DNA from: Saprospiraceae bacterium
Lineage (GTDB): Bacteria; Bacteroidota; Bacteroidia; Chitinophagales; Saprospiraceae
Direction of reading: 5' to 3'
DNA length: 64,000 nucleotides
Assembly: GCA_016715105.1 (NCBI GenBank)
Contig: JADKBO010000020.1
Location: 1-64,000 of the forward strand
Shown here: positions 27,543 to 35,961 of the stretch, piece by piece
How positions within the stretch are numbered: the first letter of the stretch is position 1
How the letters are laid out: each line of letters starts with the position of its first letter
Program-made: the position numbers and the translations under genes
Notes under the pieces: generated by a model
Told to the model about the DNA's origin: nothing
The model's database searches: none
Seen by the model: the letters and a program-made list of their open reading frames with translations, nothing else

Positions 27543-28607
27543 TTACTTTTGGATTTTTAAAACATACTTTTTATACAGGCCGTAGCCGGTAAAGGCAATA
27601 ATGGACAAGATGACAAAATGGATGGTCCATGATCGATCGCCAAAGAAATAATCCAAAACTTTGACGTTTGAAAAAATGCCTGTGTATTCATTTATTACTA
27701 CCAAAACATAAAGGCCCAAAAAGATGAAACCCATGACTCGGATGCCAAAATCCAAAATGCTGTCCCAAACGGATATTTTTTTCAAAGAATCCGATGGATC
27801 ATAGGATGGTTTGGTTTGATATTTAAATGGGAAAAACTTTCTGTCCAAATAGGAAAAAATTCGATCTTGAACAAGTCCTATGAGCATGATGAGTAAAAGA
27901 ATGGCAAATGTTTTATCAACCCTTCCTTGTCGTTGAGCTGCAAAAGTCAATGGGCCAAGTCCGCCTGTTGCTGCTGTTGTCTCAGCGACAATGATGTAAG
28001 TCCATGATATTGCGGTCAAAACCCTGATGTCGTCAAATAATCTGGAAATTACCGCAGGGAAAAAGACCGATTTGATGGTCTGCCATTTATTGGCTCCCAA
28101 GGTGTATACTGTTTTTACATAGACATCGTCCACTTCATCAATTCGTAAAATGACCGTAGGTAGTAAATAAATGAATATACCAAAAGAAAGAAAATTAATC
28201 TTCATTTCTGAACCAATGCCATACCACACGATGAATAAAGAAGTAACAGCCGTGAGTGGTAAAAACCTGATGGCATCAATCAATGGTTGAAAACTTCCTC
28301 TAAACATCGGAAGTGGTCCTATCAAAAAGCCCAAAGGAATGGCCCAAAGTATGGCTTTGATGTAACCACCAAGATTGTGCGCGATGGAAATAGTAGTATT
28401 TCTTACCAATTCGTTGTCACGGAATAAATCGCCAAATGCATTCCAAACTCTGGACGGATGGGGTAGGGCGTAACCTGGTATGATCGGATTTGCACCACTT
28501 GCCAATAAGAGCCATGTGAGGAAAAATAAAACAACCCCTGCAATGATCAGCGGAATTTTAAACTTTTTGGGAATTGCACCCCTCAACTCTGTTAGCCAAG
28601 ACATCAT
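27543..28607 (-). CDS. ABC transporter permease (SsuC/TauC-like) with extra C-terminal helices
   Basis: 354 residues, longer than the ~260 typical of SsuC/TauC. The core has several membrane helices and the EAA coupling loop YTLGANKWQTIKSVFFPAVI (about residues 168-187), which docks the ATPase. After the usual end (FSYLDRKFFPFKY) there is a soluble linker and two more helices (FGIRVMGFIFLGLYVLVVIN and IHFVILSIIAFTGYGLYKKY). Those extra helices are unusual and may contact the partner membrane proteins of this operon. A terminator-like hairpin sits between this gene and the binding-protein gene. Confidence 0.9.
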   Translation of the reverse strand: MMSWLTELRGAIPKKFKIPLIIAGVVLFFLTWLLLASGANPIIPGYALPHPSRVWNAFGDLFRDNELVRNTTISIAHNLGGYIKAILWAIPLGFLIGPLPMFRGSFQPLIDAIRFLPLTAVTSLFIVWYGIGSEMKINFLSFGIFIYLLPTVILRIDEVDDVYVKTVYTLGANKWQTIKSVFFPAVISRLFDDIRVLTAISWTYIIVAETTAATGGLGPLTFAAQRQGRVDKTFAILLLIMLIGLVQDRIFSYLDRKFFPFKYQTKPSYDPSDSLKKISVWDSILDFGIRVMGFIFLGLYVLVVINEYTGIFSNVKVLDYFFGDRSWTIHFVILSIIAFTGYGLYKKYVLKIQK

Positions 28608-28626
28608 GTCAGGTTATTTTCATTTC

Positions 28627-28660
28627 CAAAAAAAAGGAGCCGGAAGTAATCCGACTCCTC
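28627..28660 (-). terminator. intercistronic terminator between binding protein and permease genes
   Basis: Read leftward, GGAGTCGGA and the partner TCCGGCTCC form a stem with a short TTACT-like loop, followed by TTTTTTTT. It lies 23 bases after the binding-protein stop and about 20 before the permease start. Such a hairpin would let most transcripts end here, giving more binding protein than permease and ATPase. Confidence 0.8.
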
Positions 28661-28682
28661 GATAACTTTTATTTCTTATGCT

Positions 28683-30281
28683 TTAATCTGCGATCAGTTG
28701 GAACTCTGTCCTTCTATTTTTTGCTTTACAGTCTGGAGTTGCATTGCTTTCACAACCATCTACTGGTTTGTCTGGACCGTTTCCTACCACTACAAACTTT
28801 TTGGGATCCATACCATACTCTTTTTGCAAATAATCTGCTACAGATTTAGCTCTCTTTTGAGATAAAGTTAAATTAGAATTTTTAGAACCTACGTTATCAG
28901 TATTTCCTTCAATTCTGATTTTACTGTTACCAAAAGTTTTGGCTACTTCTGCAAACTGAAGATCAATAATTGTTTTTGCATTTTCAGAAAGTACAAACTG
29001 TCCTGATTCAAAATTGATACTTACTGGTTTGGTAGATATTGCTTCAGCGGTGACGTCACTTGCATTCGCTGTAAATACCTTTGGTTTTTCAGAACCATAA
29101 GCTGCGCCAGTCAAGGCTGTATTTGCGCCTGTTACTGCACCTGTCCAAATAGCAGACCTCCAGCTTGGAGCGATTTTCTCAGCATCCCCAGTCTCAACAA
29201 ATTTCTTTGACATTTTCTCATAAAGTTCTTGTCCTTTTACACCTTTATATGAAGGATTGAGACCAAAGAAGTTTATGTTGTCGCCATGATTTGTCCAGTA
29301 TACATTCTGCATCATACCTTTTGCATCATCTGGTGAAACACCATTGAGTTCGCCAAGGTATTTAGCCGCTTTGTCATAGTTATTTGGTTGTTGCAATTCG
29401 ACCAAACCTTTCATCCAACCTTCGTAAAATTTCTGGATTTTATCTTTATTGGCGTTGAGGTAAGACTCTTTAGCAAAGAAGATGTCAGCGATGATGTGAG
29501 ATTGATCTTTGGTAGTCAATAATATTTTTGAACCAGGAACTGCTTGTGTAGATAAAATATCATCTGGTGACCATACAACCGCTGCATCCACATCATTTGA
29601 TTTAAATAATTCTGCTGCTTTGATGTTGTCTGTTGTTTTTACTACACTCACATCGCTGTATTTCAAACCAGCAGCTTCAAGTGAAGAAATCAATAAAGTT
29701 TGCGCTGGTGAAGGTACCGCTACTGCAATCCTTTTTCCTTTCAAATCATTGATTTTGTTGATACCTCTTTTCACGATGATGGCATCGCCACCTCTTGACC
29801 AGTCAACTTGCATGAAAGCTTTTGGAGCTAAACTGTTGATGTCATCCGCAGATGTGTAAAGCGGAAATGCGTCTGCAGTTTGCACAATGACGTCATATTG
29901 ATCTGCTGTCCAGCCATTCAAAGCATTGATCAAATCATTTTCCAATTTGAAGTCTACTTTAAAACCGTATTCTTTAAAAAAGCGGCTGTTTGCATTTTCT
30001 GCTGCGCCTTCATTGAAATAAAGACCTGGAGCATATCCTCCCCAAGAAACCAACTGTACTTTGATGGTATTTGGATCCTTGCTTGCGCCTGTATTGGTAG
30101 TTGTTCCGTTATTTGACGTTGTCGACCCATCATTTTGGGCAGTTTGGGCTTCTTGAGCCTTATTTTGAAGAGACTTGCCAAATCCAGTATTGTTAAGTAC
30201 ATATCGACCTCCAAAAAATATTGCTGCCAAAAGCAGTACGGTGATTAATAATTTTGAAAATCCTGTTAATCTAGTTGCCAT
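28683..30281 (-). CDS. ABC substrate-binding protein fused to OmpA peptidoglycan-binding domain
   Basis: 532 residues. An N-terminal uncleaved-looking membrane helix (FSKLLITVLLLAAIFFGGRY) is followed by a low-complexity Gln/Asn/Thr linker (about 33-72). A type-2 periplasmic binding domain covers about 73-385 (VQLVSWGGYAPGLYFNEGAA, YDVIVQTADAFPLY, DLKGKRIAVAVPSPAQTLLI, NDVDAAVVWSPDD). The C-terminal OmpA domain (about 425-530) has INFESGQFVLSENAKTIIDL, IRIEGNTDNVGSKNSNLTLS and KNRRTEFQLIAD, with the NTDNVG..N..LS.KRA peptidoglycan-contact pattern. The protein would be anchored to membrane and cell wall at once while capturing a ligand for the downstream permease. Two coiled-coil protein genes precede it. 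Confidence 0.88.
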   Translation of the reverse strand: MATRLTGFSKLLITVLLLAAIFFGGRYVLNNTGFGKSLQNKAQEAQTAQNDGSTTSNNGTTTNTGASKDPNTIKVQLVSWGGYAPGLYFNEGAAENANSRFFKEYGFKVDFKLENDLINALNGWTADQYDVIVQTADAFPLYTSADDINSLAPKAFMQVDWSRGGDAIIVKRGINKINDLKGKRIAVAVPSPAQTLLISSLEAAGLKYSDVSVVKTTDNIKAAELFKSNDVDAAVVWSPDDILSTQAVPGSKILLTTKDQSHIIADIFFAKESYLNANKDKIQKFYEGWMKGLVELQQPNNYDKAAKYLGELNGVSPDDAKGMMQNVYWTNHGDNINFFGLNPSYKGVKGQELYEKMSKKFVETGDAEKIAPSWRSAIWTGAVTGANTALTGAAYGSEKPKVFTANASDVTAEAISTKPVSINFESGQFVLSENAKTIIDLQFAEVAKTFGNSKIRIEGNTDNVGSKNSNLTLSQKRAKSVADYLQKEYGMDPKKFVVVGNGPDKPVDGCESNATPDCKAKNRRTEFQLIAD

Positions 30282-30324
30282 TTTTATAGAATTTTAAATA
30301 TTGTGTTATGTGTAAATAGACGAT

Positions 30325-31341
30325 TTAATCAAAAAAAGTATCATACTGATTACCAGATCGTGTAAGCTTTTCTGGTTCTTGTACAGGATGTTCCAAATCC
30401 ATGATTTCTTCAGTTTCCATGTCTTTGATGAGTTTTTGTTTGGAATCTCCAAGAAGTAAAGAAACGCCTTCTTTTTCCCATTTTTCCAACATAGCCATTC
30501 CTTTTTCTTCAAAAACTCCATTTTGAAGATCAATACTCTGCATAAAATTTTCTGAAAGGCTCATGAATTCTTCCATTTCTCCCACCTTTTGACTTACATC
30601 AGTTGCGATGGCATCCATTGCCGCATCAAACATGGCTCTTTTATCTGCATCACCTTTGATGATACTCATGGCTGACTGCATGGCAGAGTTTCCAGCAGTG
30701 ATGGCTTTGTATTCTTGTTCTTTGACGCTTACTTGATCTTCTATGTCTTCTACTAAAACGTACGAGCTTTCATACATCTTTGTCAAAACCCTGTACAGAA
30801 TTTCCATTTTTCTGTATAGCTCGTCAAGTTTTATATTTGATTCTTGAAGGCGGCCTGCTTTTCTGCTCTTGAGGATGAGTTGTGCCTGTTCATTGCTTGT
30901 TTTGGCCTTTTGAGCCATGGTCAAATTGGTCTCAATTTCTTTCTCGTTGTTGAGAATCATCTCCTTCAACTTGTGCATTTGGCCTCTCAACTTCGCAATC
31001 TGTCTGCTCATATCCCGAAGGTTTTTACGCAAATCTTCTACATATCCTTTGAGAATAGAAATAGGGTCTATTTTGATGAACATACCCGTTATCCACCTCA
31101 TCGCAGATTTAAACATGTAACTCACCAAAGCCCTAGATTTGCCATCCAAAGCTAGAAATATAACAGCACCGAGGGTAACAATGAGCCCAACTTGTCCGAT
31201 GGTCGACGCGAGCAACGCTAAGACCGCTGCCAAGCTGGTAGTAATGATGTAAGCTCCGCCTGCCAACAAGCCGCCGAGTACAATAGCGCCGGTTACACCC
31301 TCAGGTTTCTTCCAAAATGATTTAGGTTTTATTTCAGACAT
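30325..31341 (-). CDS. membrane-anchored coiled-coil protein, PspA-like in layout
   Basis: 338 residues. Two hydrophobic stretches near the start (GAIVLGGLLAGGAYIITTSL and LASTIGQVGLIVTLGAVIFL) precede about 200 residues of heptad-like helix (YVEDLRKNLRDMSRQIAKLR, then KEMILNNEKEIETNLTMAQK). Further on is KAITAGNSAMQSAMSIIKGD. The helical part recalls PspA/IM30 proteins, which guard the inner membrane, but the PspA N-terminal amphipathic helix is replaced by true membrane segments. No enzyme motif was seen. It lies between a second coiled-coil gene (19-base gap) and the binding-protein/OmpA gene (43-base gap). Confidence 0.7.
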   Translation of the reverse strand: MSEIKPKSFWKKPEGVTGAIVLGGLLAGGAYIITTSLAAVLALLASTIGQVGLIVTLGAVIFLALDGKSRALVSYMFKSAMRWITGMFIKIDPISILKGYVEDLRKNLRDMSRQIAKLRGQMHKLKEMILNNEKEIETNLTMAQKAKTSNEQAQLILKSRKAGRLQESNIKLDELYRKMEILYRVLTKMYESSYVLVEDIEDQVSVKEQEYKAITAGNSAMQSAMSIIKGDADKRAMFDAAMDAIATDVSQKVGEMEEFMSLSENFMQSIDLQNGVFEEKGMAMLEKWEKEGVSLLLGDSKQKLIKDMETEEIMDLEHPVQEPEKLTRSGNQYDTFFD

Positions 31342-31360
31342 ATTGGCTTTCTCATGTTTA

Positions 31361-32041
31361 TTATTTCGCGAAATTCTTTATGTTTTCAACGTCTTGAACA
31401 ATCTGACTGACGACGAGGTTGTAAGCACTCATGAAGTTATTTGCTGTTACTTGAATTTTAGAAGCAGCTTCTGTTATTTCATTTTTCATTTGCGCCAATC
31501 TTGCCTTGTCTTCTTCAATTTGTTTGAGCAAGGACTCTACTTGTTGTTGTTTTTGTACTATAGATTTTTCCAGATTACTAATGCCAACCGTTTGATTTTG
31601 TTCAACCTTACTCTTTTGACCAACCAAGGCAGCTTTAAATTTCTCTTCTTCTTGTTTTAATATACCGAGATAATGCCCAGCACTTGATAAAATGGTTTCT
31701 TTGGAAGCACCCATAGTTTTGGCCATCGCAAGTGCACTATTGTACCTGGTGGCGTCATCCATAGCCATATTGGCCAATGATTGCAGCGATTGCTTGTATT
31801 CCAAATAATCAAAGCCTTCCATGTTGTTTTTCTCAACAGACTTGAGTAGGATGTCAATAAATTTTTGATCTGGAGTGCCCTCAGAGGCATTGACTTCTAT
31901 GGTCATTTCTGGAGCATTGGATACAGAAGGCCCAGCCACATTTTCTGTAGATGGCATACTCTCAACTCCCGATGAAGAGGGGCTAGAACTGGCAGCGCTT
32001 CCATCCTCCACAACAAATAACTTTTTCAATTTATCAAACAT
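31361..32041 (-). CDS. coiled-coil protein with amphipathic N-terminus, first gene of the ABC/OmpA operon
   Basis: 226 residues from the ATG at 32041 (MFDKLKKLFVVED); a longer frame upstream is not credible. The first ~12 residues would make an amphipathic helix. Then come a Ser/Pro-rich linker (about 15-45), a helical middle (FIDILLKSVEKNNMEGFDYL, YLEYKQSLQSLANMAMD) and a long coiled coil near the end (SNLEKSIVQKQQQVESLLKQ, IEEDKARLAQMKNEITEAAS). No signal peptide or catalytic motif is seen, so it is likely cytoplasmic and perhaps membrane-peripheral. A partner role with the coiled-coil membrane protein downstream is inference from position. Confidence 0.7.
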   Translation of the reverse strand: MFDKLKKLFVVEDGSAASSSPSSSGVESMPSTENVAGPSVSNAPEMTIEVNASEGTPDQKFIDILLKSVEKNNMEGFDYLEYKQSLQSLANMAMDDATRYNSALAMAKTMGASKETILSSAGHYLGILKQEEEKFKAALVGQKSKVEQNQTVGISNLEKSIVQKQQQVESLLKQIEEDKARLAQMKNEITEAASKIQVTANNFMSAYNLVVSQIVQDVENIKNFAK

Positions 32042-32221
32042 ATTCCCTGATTGGTATTTAATGGGTAAATATCGATAAAAATAGGACGAATGCAAAAATA
32101 AATTGTACAGAACAACAGTAAAAACCGAAGAAGGGAGATTTTTATCACCACAAAGGCTTGCATGGTACTTTTTTGAAACTCCATTTTTTGAATAAAATCT
32201 AAAGTTTTTGTGAATGATGGT

Positions 32222-32258
32222 AAAAAAAAGAGGCGTACTAAACGGCACACCTCTTATA
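32222..32258 (-). terminator. rho-independent terminator of the first T9SS cargo gene
   Basis: Read leftward, AAGAGGTGT pairs with ACGCCTCTT (one G-U) around a loop of about ten bases and is followed by TTTTTTT. It lies 40 bases after the stop at 32297 and separates this gene from the coiled-coil/ABC operon. Confidence 0.85.
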
Positions 32259-32296
32259 ATCTTGTCGGATTGTTATATCCTATTATTTTGAATCTA

Positions 32297-33298
32297 TTAA
32301 TATTTCAAAAATGAAAGTCGGTCTTGACCAATGAGTAAGAAATAAACTCCAGACTGCAAATTGCTTACGTCAATGGAATTTCCTGTTTGATATGACTCGT
32401 TGATCAATTCTTTTCCACTTGCATCAAATATTTTGACTGGCGCACTTTCGTAACCAGAAAGCCATACTTCATTTACAGCAGTTGTTGGGAAAAGGAATTG
32501 TTCTTTTCCACCTTCAAAATTGCCAGCAAGGATGCCAAAAGTTGTCTTTTTACCATCTAAGTCAAACTGATTTAGTCTGTAATAATTGATGCCTTTGGTT
32601 GGTGACTCATGTGCGAATGCATAGTCTTTTTCGCCAGATCTGTCTTGCTTGGCTTCTACTCTACCAATTTCATTAAAGTTATTGCCATCTTTTGAGTGGT
32701 CTATTGTGAAGTGGGAGTTGTTGGTTTCTTCTGTGGTTGACCATAGAGTTTCAATAGATTTTTGATTTATTTGAATTTTATAGGCACCCAACTTAATAGG
32801 TAATATTCCATTACTTAGTATAGCTTTAAACCAAGAACCATTTGCTGAATTTCTTTGTAAACTTTGGTCTGGATTCTCCCCATTATCTAAAAATCCTGCA
32901 CTAATTGATGTTATTCCATCTGCAATACCTCCAACCCCAGCGAAAGTTCCGCCATATGTAATAAATTCAACTAAAGTACTTCCAGTTGATAATGCAATTC
33001 CATCTGGATTACCATTTTGTAATCCATTCGATGCGTATGTATAAATACAAATTTGACCCCCAGCAACAGGTGAACATGTGGAACCAGTTTGCGCTGGAGT
33101 TGTATAAACTGTACCTCCTGACCCATTGTATCTTGTTAACACATAGTTTATAGGATCTAATCCTGTTGGATAAAATACTTCAACATATTCGTTGTTGTCC
33201 GTTCCTTGATTATCATAGTTTATCTCTGAAATGAAAGGAGTTTGACAAAAAGTTACTTGTAGAATAAACGCAAATAAAAATGTAAGGTTTGACTTCAT
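32297..33298 (-). CDS. T9SS-sorted secreted protein with lamin-tail-like domain
   Basis: 333 residues. A signal peptide (MKSNLTFLFAFILQVTFCQ) is followed by a lamin-tail-like domain (TPFISEINYDNQGTDNNEYV) in the first half. A fibronectin-like linker (KSIETLWSTTEETNNSHFTI, DHSKDGNNFNEIGRVEA) comes next. The end is a type A T9SS sorting domain (KIFDASGKELI, then LQSGVYFLLIGQDRLSFLKY). It should cross the outer membrane by type IX secretion and be released or attached to the surface. It is the most downstream of three paralogues sharing the last ~150 residues, and its terminator is clear. No enzymatic motif was found. Confidence 0.85.
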   Translation of the reverse strand: MKSNLTFLFAFILQVTFCQTPFISEINYDNQGTDNNEYVEVFYPTGLDPINYVLTRYNGSGGTVYTTPAQTGSTCSPVAGGQICIYTYASNGLQNGNPDGIALSTGSTLVEFITYGGTFAGVGGIADGITSISAGFLDNGENPDQSLQRNSANGSWFKAILSNGILPIKLGAYKIQINQKSIETLWSTTEETNNSHFTIDHSKDGNNFNEIGRVEAKQDRSGEKDYAFAHESPTKGINYYRLNQFDLDGKKTTFGILAGNFEGGKEQFLFPTTAVNEVWLSGYESAPVKIFDASGKELINESYQTGNSIDVSNLQSGVYFLLIGQDRLSFLKY

Positions 33299-33354
33299 AT
33301 TAAAATGATTTAGAGTGTAAATTAATCGTTGGGTTAATTCGAGCCCTAAGAAAC
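33299..33354 (-). promoter_or_regulatory. conserved leader upstream of T9SS gene 1
   Basis: Read leftward, GTTTCTTAGGGCTCGAATTA, then ACCCAACGATTAATTTACAC, runs to the ATG. The segment at 34526-34581 before the second T9SS gene is nearly the same (about 80 percent by eye), though both are non-coding. This suggests a shared promoter and leader kept after gene duplication. Confidence 0.6.
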
Positions 33355-33433
33355 ACTTTTATTAAATTAAATCAAAACTTTTCCCTTTACTCTTTTATTA
33401 ATTTTTACACTCCAAAATATAACATCATTTGGA

Positions 33434-34525
33434 TTAGATTTTTACGAATTTAAATCTTTCACTTCCTATGATGACATAATATATACCTTTCTCAAATTCA
33501 GCAACATCCAATCCTCTTCCTCTCGTATATGGCAATTGTACTACCTTTCTTCCCGTGGCATCAAAAATGTCCATGTTGCCATCTTCCACTCCTGAAAGAA
33601 AAATTTGTCCATCAGTTGCAGTTGGGTACAAAAAGCGGTCTCCTTTGCCTTTGTATTCTGCCGATAAAATATTAAAGCTTGTTTTAGTACCATCTAGGTC
33701 AAACTGATTGAGTCTGTAATAATTAATGCCGCGAATAGGTGATTCGTGAAAAAATGCATAATCCTTTTCACCAGATCGGTCCTTTTGGGACTCAATGCGA
33801 CCAATTGTCTGGAAGTTTCTTCCATCTAGTGAATGCTCCACAGTGAAATGAGCATTATTTGATTCATAGGAAGTTGACCAGGCAAGCATTAATTGATCCT
33901 CTACTTGTGATAAGCCATATTTTTCTAAATGTATGGGCAATATAATGGATGAAATAGTGAAATTATCTATGCCAAAACCATTGTTTGTACCAATTTCATC
34001 ATTCCATGTAAAAGAGATGGTAAAAGTTGCATCAGGCGCTAAACTTAAGTTTGACAAAGCAACACTTTTGGAAATGATGGTTGCCATACCATTCATACCG
34101 CCAGCTGCTACGACTGGTTGGCCCAAATTAGAGACATCGCCCAATGAAGAAGAAACGGTGATTCCTGAGTTATTAGAATATCTCCATTGTTCAAAATCAA
34201 ATGAAATTTCGAGGTCAGTGATGATTTTCGAAGTACTATTAACAAAAGTTGCAGTGTAACCAATATTGGTTTGCGCTTCACTGCGTAAGCCACCAAGTGA
34301 ATAATCACCTCCTGTTCCATAGGCATAGTTTCCACCTACAAAATCAGTTCCAAAACTGGTTCCTAAGAAATTGGTATTTACTGCTGTCCAACCAGTAGGC
34401 ATTGTGGCTTCTGTACCGATATAAGAATCAAAATCATTGGAGTATCCGCTCGATGTTAAGGCTATTTGAGCAGACGTGGAAACAACGCACAGAAGTGCGC
34501 ATAAGCATGTGAGGATTGACTTCAT
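33434..34525 (-). CDS. T9SS-sorted secreted protein, jelly-roll-like N-terminal half
   Basis: 363 residues. Signal peptide MKSILTCLCALLCVVSTSAQ. Residues about 20-190 resemble a beta-sandwich (GYSNDFDSYIGTEATMPTGW near the start, FTISFTWNDEIGTNNGFGID near the end) of the kind found as carbohydrate- or surface-binding modules. The rest repeats the linker and sorting domain of its neighbours (FTVEHSLDGRNFQTIGRIES, NYYRLNQFDLDGTKTSF, then KGIYYVIIGSERFKFVKI). Its upstream leader matches that of the gene at 32297. Exported cargo; no catalytic residues recognised. Confidence 0.85.
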   Translation of the reverse strand: MKSILTCLCALLCVVSTSAQIALTSSGYSNDFDSYIGTEATMPTGWTAVNTNFLGTSFGTDFVGGNYAYGTGGDYSLGGLRSEAQTNIGYTATFVNSTSKIITDLEISFDFEQWRYSNNSGITVSSSLGDVSNLGQPVVAAGGMNGMATIISKSVALSNLSLAPDATFTISFTWNDEIGTNNGFGIDNFTISSIILPIHLEKYGLSQVEDQLMLAWSTSYESNNAHFTVEHSLDGRNFQTIGRIESQKDRSGEKDYAFFHESPIRGINYYRLNQFDLDGTKTSFNILSAEYKGKGDRFLYPTATDGQIFLSGVEDGNMDIFDATGRKVVQLPYTRGRGLDVAEFEKGIYYVIIGSERFKFVKI

Positions 34526-34581
34526 TTTAAACTAGATTTAAAGGGTAAATTAACTTTGGGTTAAATCAAGCCCTAAGAAAC
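34526..34581 (-). promoter_or_regulatory. conserved leader upstream of T9SS gene 2
   Basis: Read leftward, GTTTCTTAGGGCTTGATTTA, then ACCCAAAGTTAATTTACCCT, precedes the ATG. It is a close relative of 33299-33354. The third paralogue at 34673 lacks it and has a different, standard promoter. Confidence 0.6.
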
Positions 34582-34672
34582 AAATTTTCCCAATGAAATC
34601 AAAGTTTTCTCACAATCTCTTTTAATAAATTTTACGTATTCAAAAAATAAACGTATAAAACATACTTCATTA

Positions 34673-35755
34673 TCAGAATTTTACGAATTTAAATCGCTCA
34701 TTGCCTTTAGTAAGGTAATAAAGTCCTTTTGAGAAATTACTCACATCCAAGCCAGTTCCTTGTGTATATGGTTTTTCCAAAACCTTTCTCCCTGTACCAT
34801 CAAAAATATGGATCAGACCATCTTCAAATCCTGACAGAAATATTTGAGCATCTGTAATTGTCGGATACAAATATCGCTGGCCATCTCCTGTATATTCAGC
34901 TGATAAAATATCAAATTTGGTGGAAGTACCATCCAAATCATACTGTACAACTCTGTAATAATTAGTACCCGATTTTGGACTTTCATCCACAAAAACATAA
35001 TCCTTATTGCCAGATCTTCCCAAATTGCTTTCTACTCTACCAATCTCCAAAAAGTTTTTACCATCCAAACCATGTTCTACTATAAAATGTGAGTGTGCGG
35101 TTTCTTCAGTTGTAGTCCATGACAACAACATCTTAGTGTCTTGATTGGTCAAGGAATAGTTGACTATTTTCACTGGTAAGGCCAAACAATTCGGAGCGGG
35201 GAAAGGAATGATGGAGTTACTTCCTATCCATTGCGTGTCATCTAGAATATTAAGAGAGTCAAAATAAGCATTATCATAATTGCCTACTTCGATTGAATTT
35301 AGGAGGGGTAAATCACCACCACCTGTACCACTACCAAAAGCTATCGCAAAACAAATGTTGCTAGCCATGGTAGAATTTGGATTTGTAGCGGGGATTGAAT
35401 TCAAAATATAAATATTCTCCGTTCCTGATTGCGACAATCCCAATATTGTCCCAACAAAAGAGCCACACGTAGCAGATTTTTGCTCCAATAAAACAGTACT
35501 TCCATTAGGCAATCCATTCATGGGAGTTATGTATTGAATTTGTTCTTCACCTAAATCATTAAATGAATTTGTTGCACTTTTCCATTCATTATCGGTGATC
35601 CAAAAAACAGTATTACCTGGAATATCAGCTGTTGCTCGTATCATAAATTTATCTTCATCGCTGGCAAAAGCAACAATTTGAAGGCCAGTACACTGTCCTA
35701 AAAGGCCAAAATTCAAGGAAAATAGTGCCAATATTGTAAAAAATACATACTTCAT
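34673..35755 (-). CDS. T9SS-sorted secreted protein with lamin-tail-like half
   Basis: 360 residues. Signal peptide MKYVFFTILALFSLNFGLLG. The first half (CTGLQIVAFASDEDKFMIRA, NTVFWITDNEWKSATNSFND, STVLLEQKSATCGSF) resembles a lamin-tail or related beta-sandwich. The second half is the shared linker (FIVEHGLDGKNFLEIGRVES) and the type A sorting domain (KGLYYLTKGNERFKFVKF). This is the first of the three paralogues in transcription order, with its own promoter at 35775-35805. The role beyond surface export is unknown. Confidence 0.85.
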   Translation of the reverse strand: MKYVFFTILALFSLNFGLLGQCTGLQIVAFASDEDKFMIRATADIPGNTVFWITDNEWKSATNSFNDLGEEQIQYITPMNGLPNGSTVLLEQKSATCGSFVGTILGLSQSGTENIYILNSIPATNPNSTMASNICFAIAFGSGTGGGDLPLLNSIEVGNYDNAYFDSLNILDDTQWIGSNSIIPFPAPNCLALPVKIVNYSLTNQDTKMLLSWTTTEETAHSHFIVEHGLDGKNFLEIGRVESNLGRSGNKDYVFVDESPKSGTNYYRVVQYDLDGTSTKFDILSAEYTGDGQRYLYPTITDAQIFLSGFEDGLIHIFDGTGRKVLEKPYTQGTGLDVSNFSKGLYYLTKGNERFKFVKF

Positions 35756-35774
35756 ATCTTGCTGTTTATTTGAA

Positions 35775-35805
35775 CAAAGATAAGTATAAATTATATATGA
35801 TGCAA
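35775..35805 (-). promoter_or_regulatory. Bacteroidota-type promoter for the T9SS gene at 34673
   Basis: Read leftward, TTG (35805-35803), a 20-base spacer, and TATCTTTG (35782-35775), which fits the TTG / TAnnTTTG pattern of Bacteroidota primary sigma promoters. The start codon lies 19 bases past the -7 box, giving a short leader. Confidence 0.7.
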
Positions 35806-35961
35806 TATTATAATTTGTATTAACTTATTTGTCAATGTATAATAATTTTAGATTTATGAAAAAGTAGGCTTTGCTATTTTTTGAATTTCAATAGATATAA
35901 AATTTTGCCATATGGACTCAAAACATTTACTTTTACCATTACTTACAACAAAATAAAGTTT

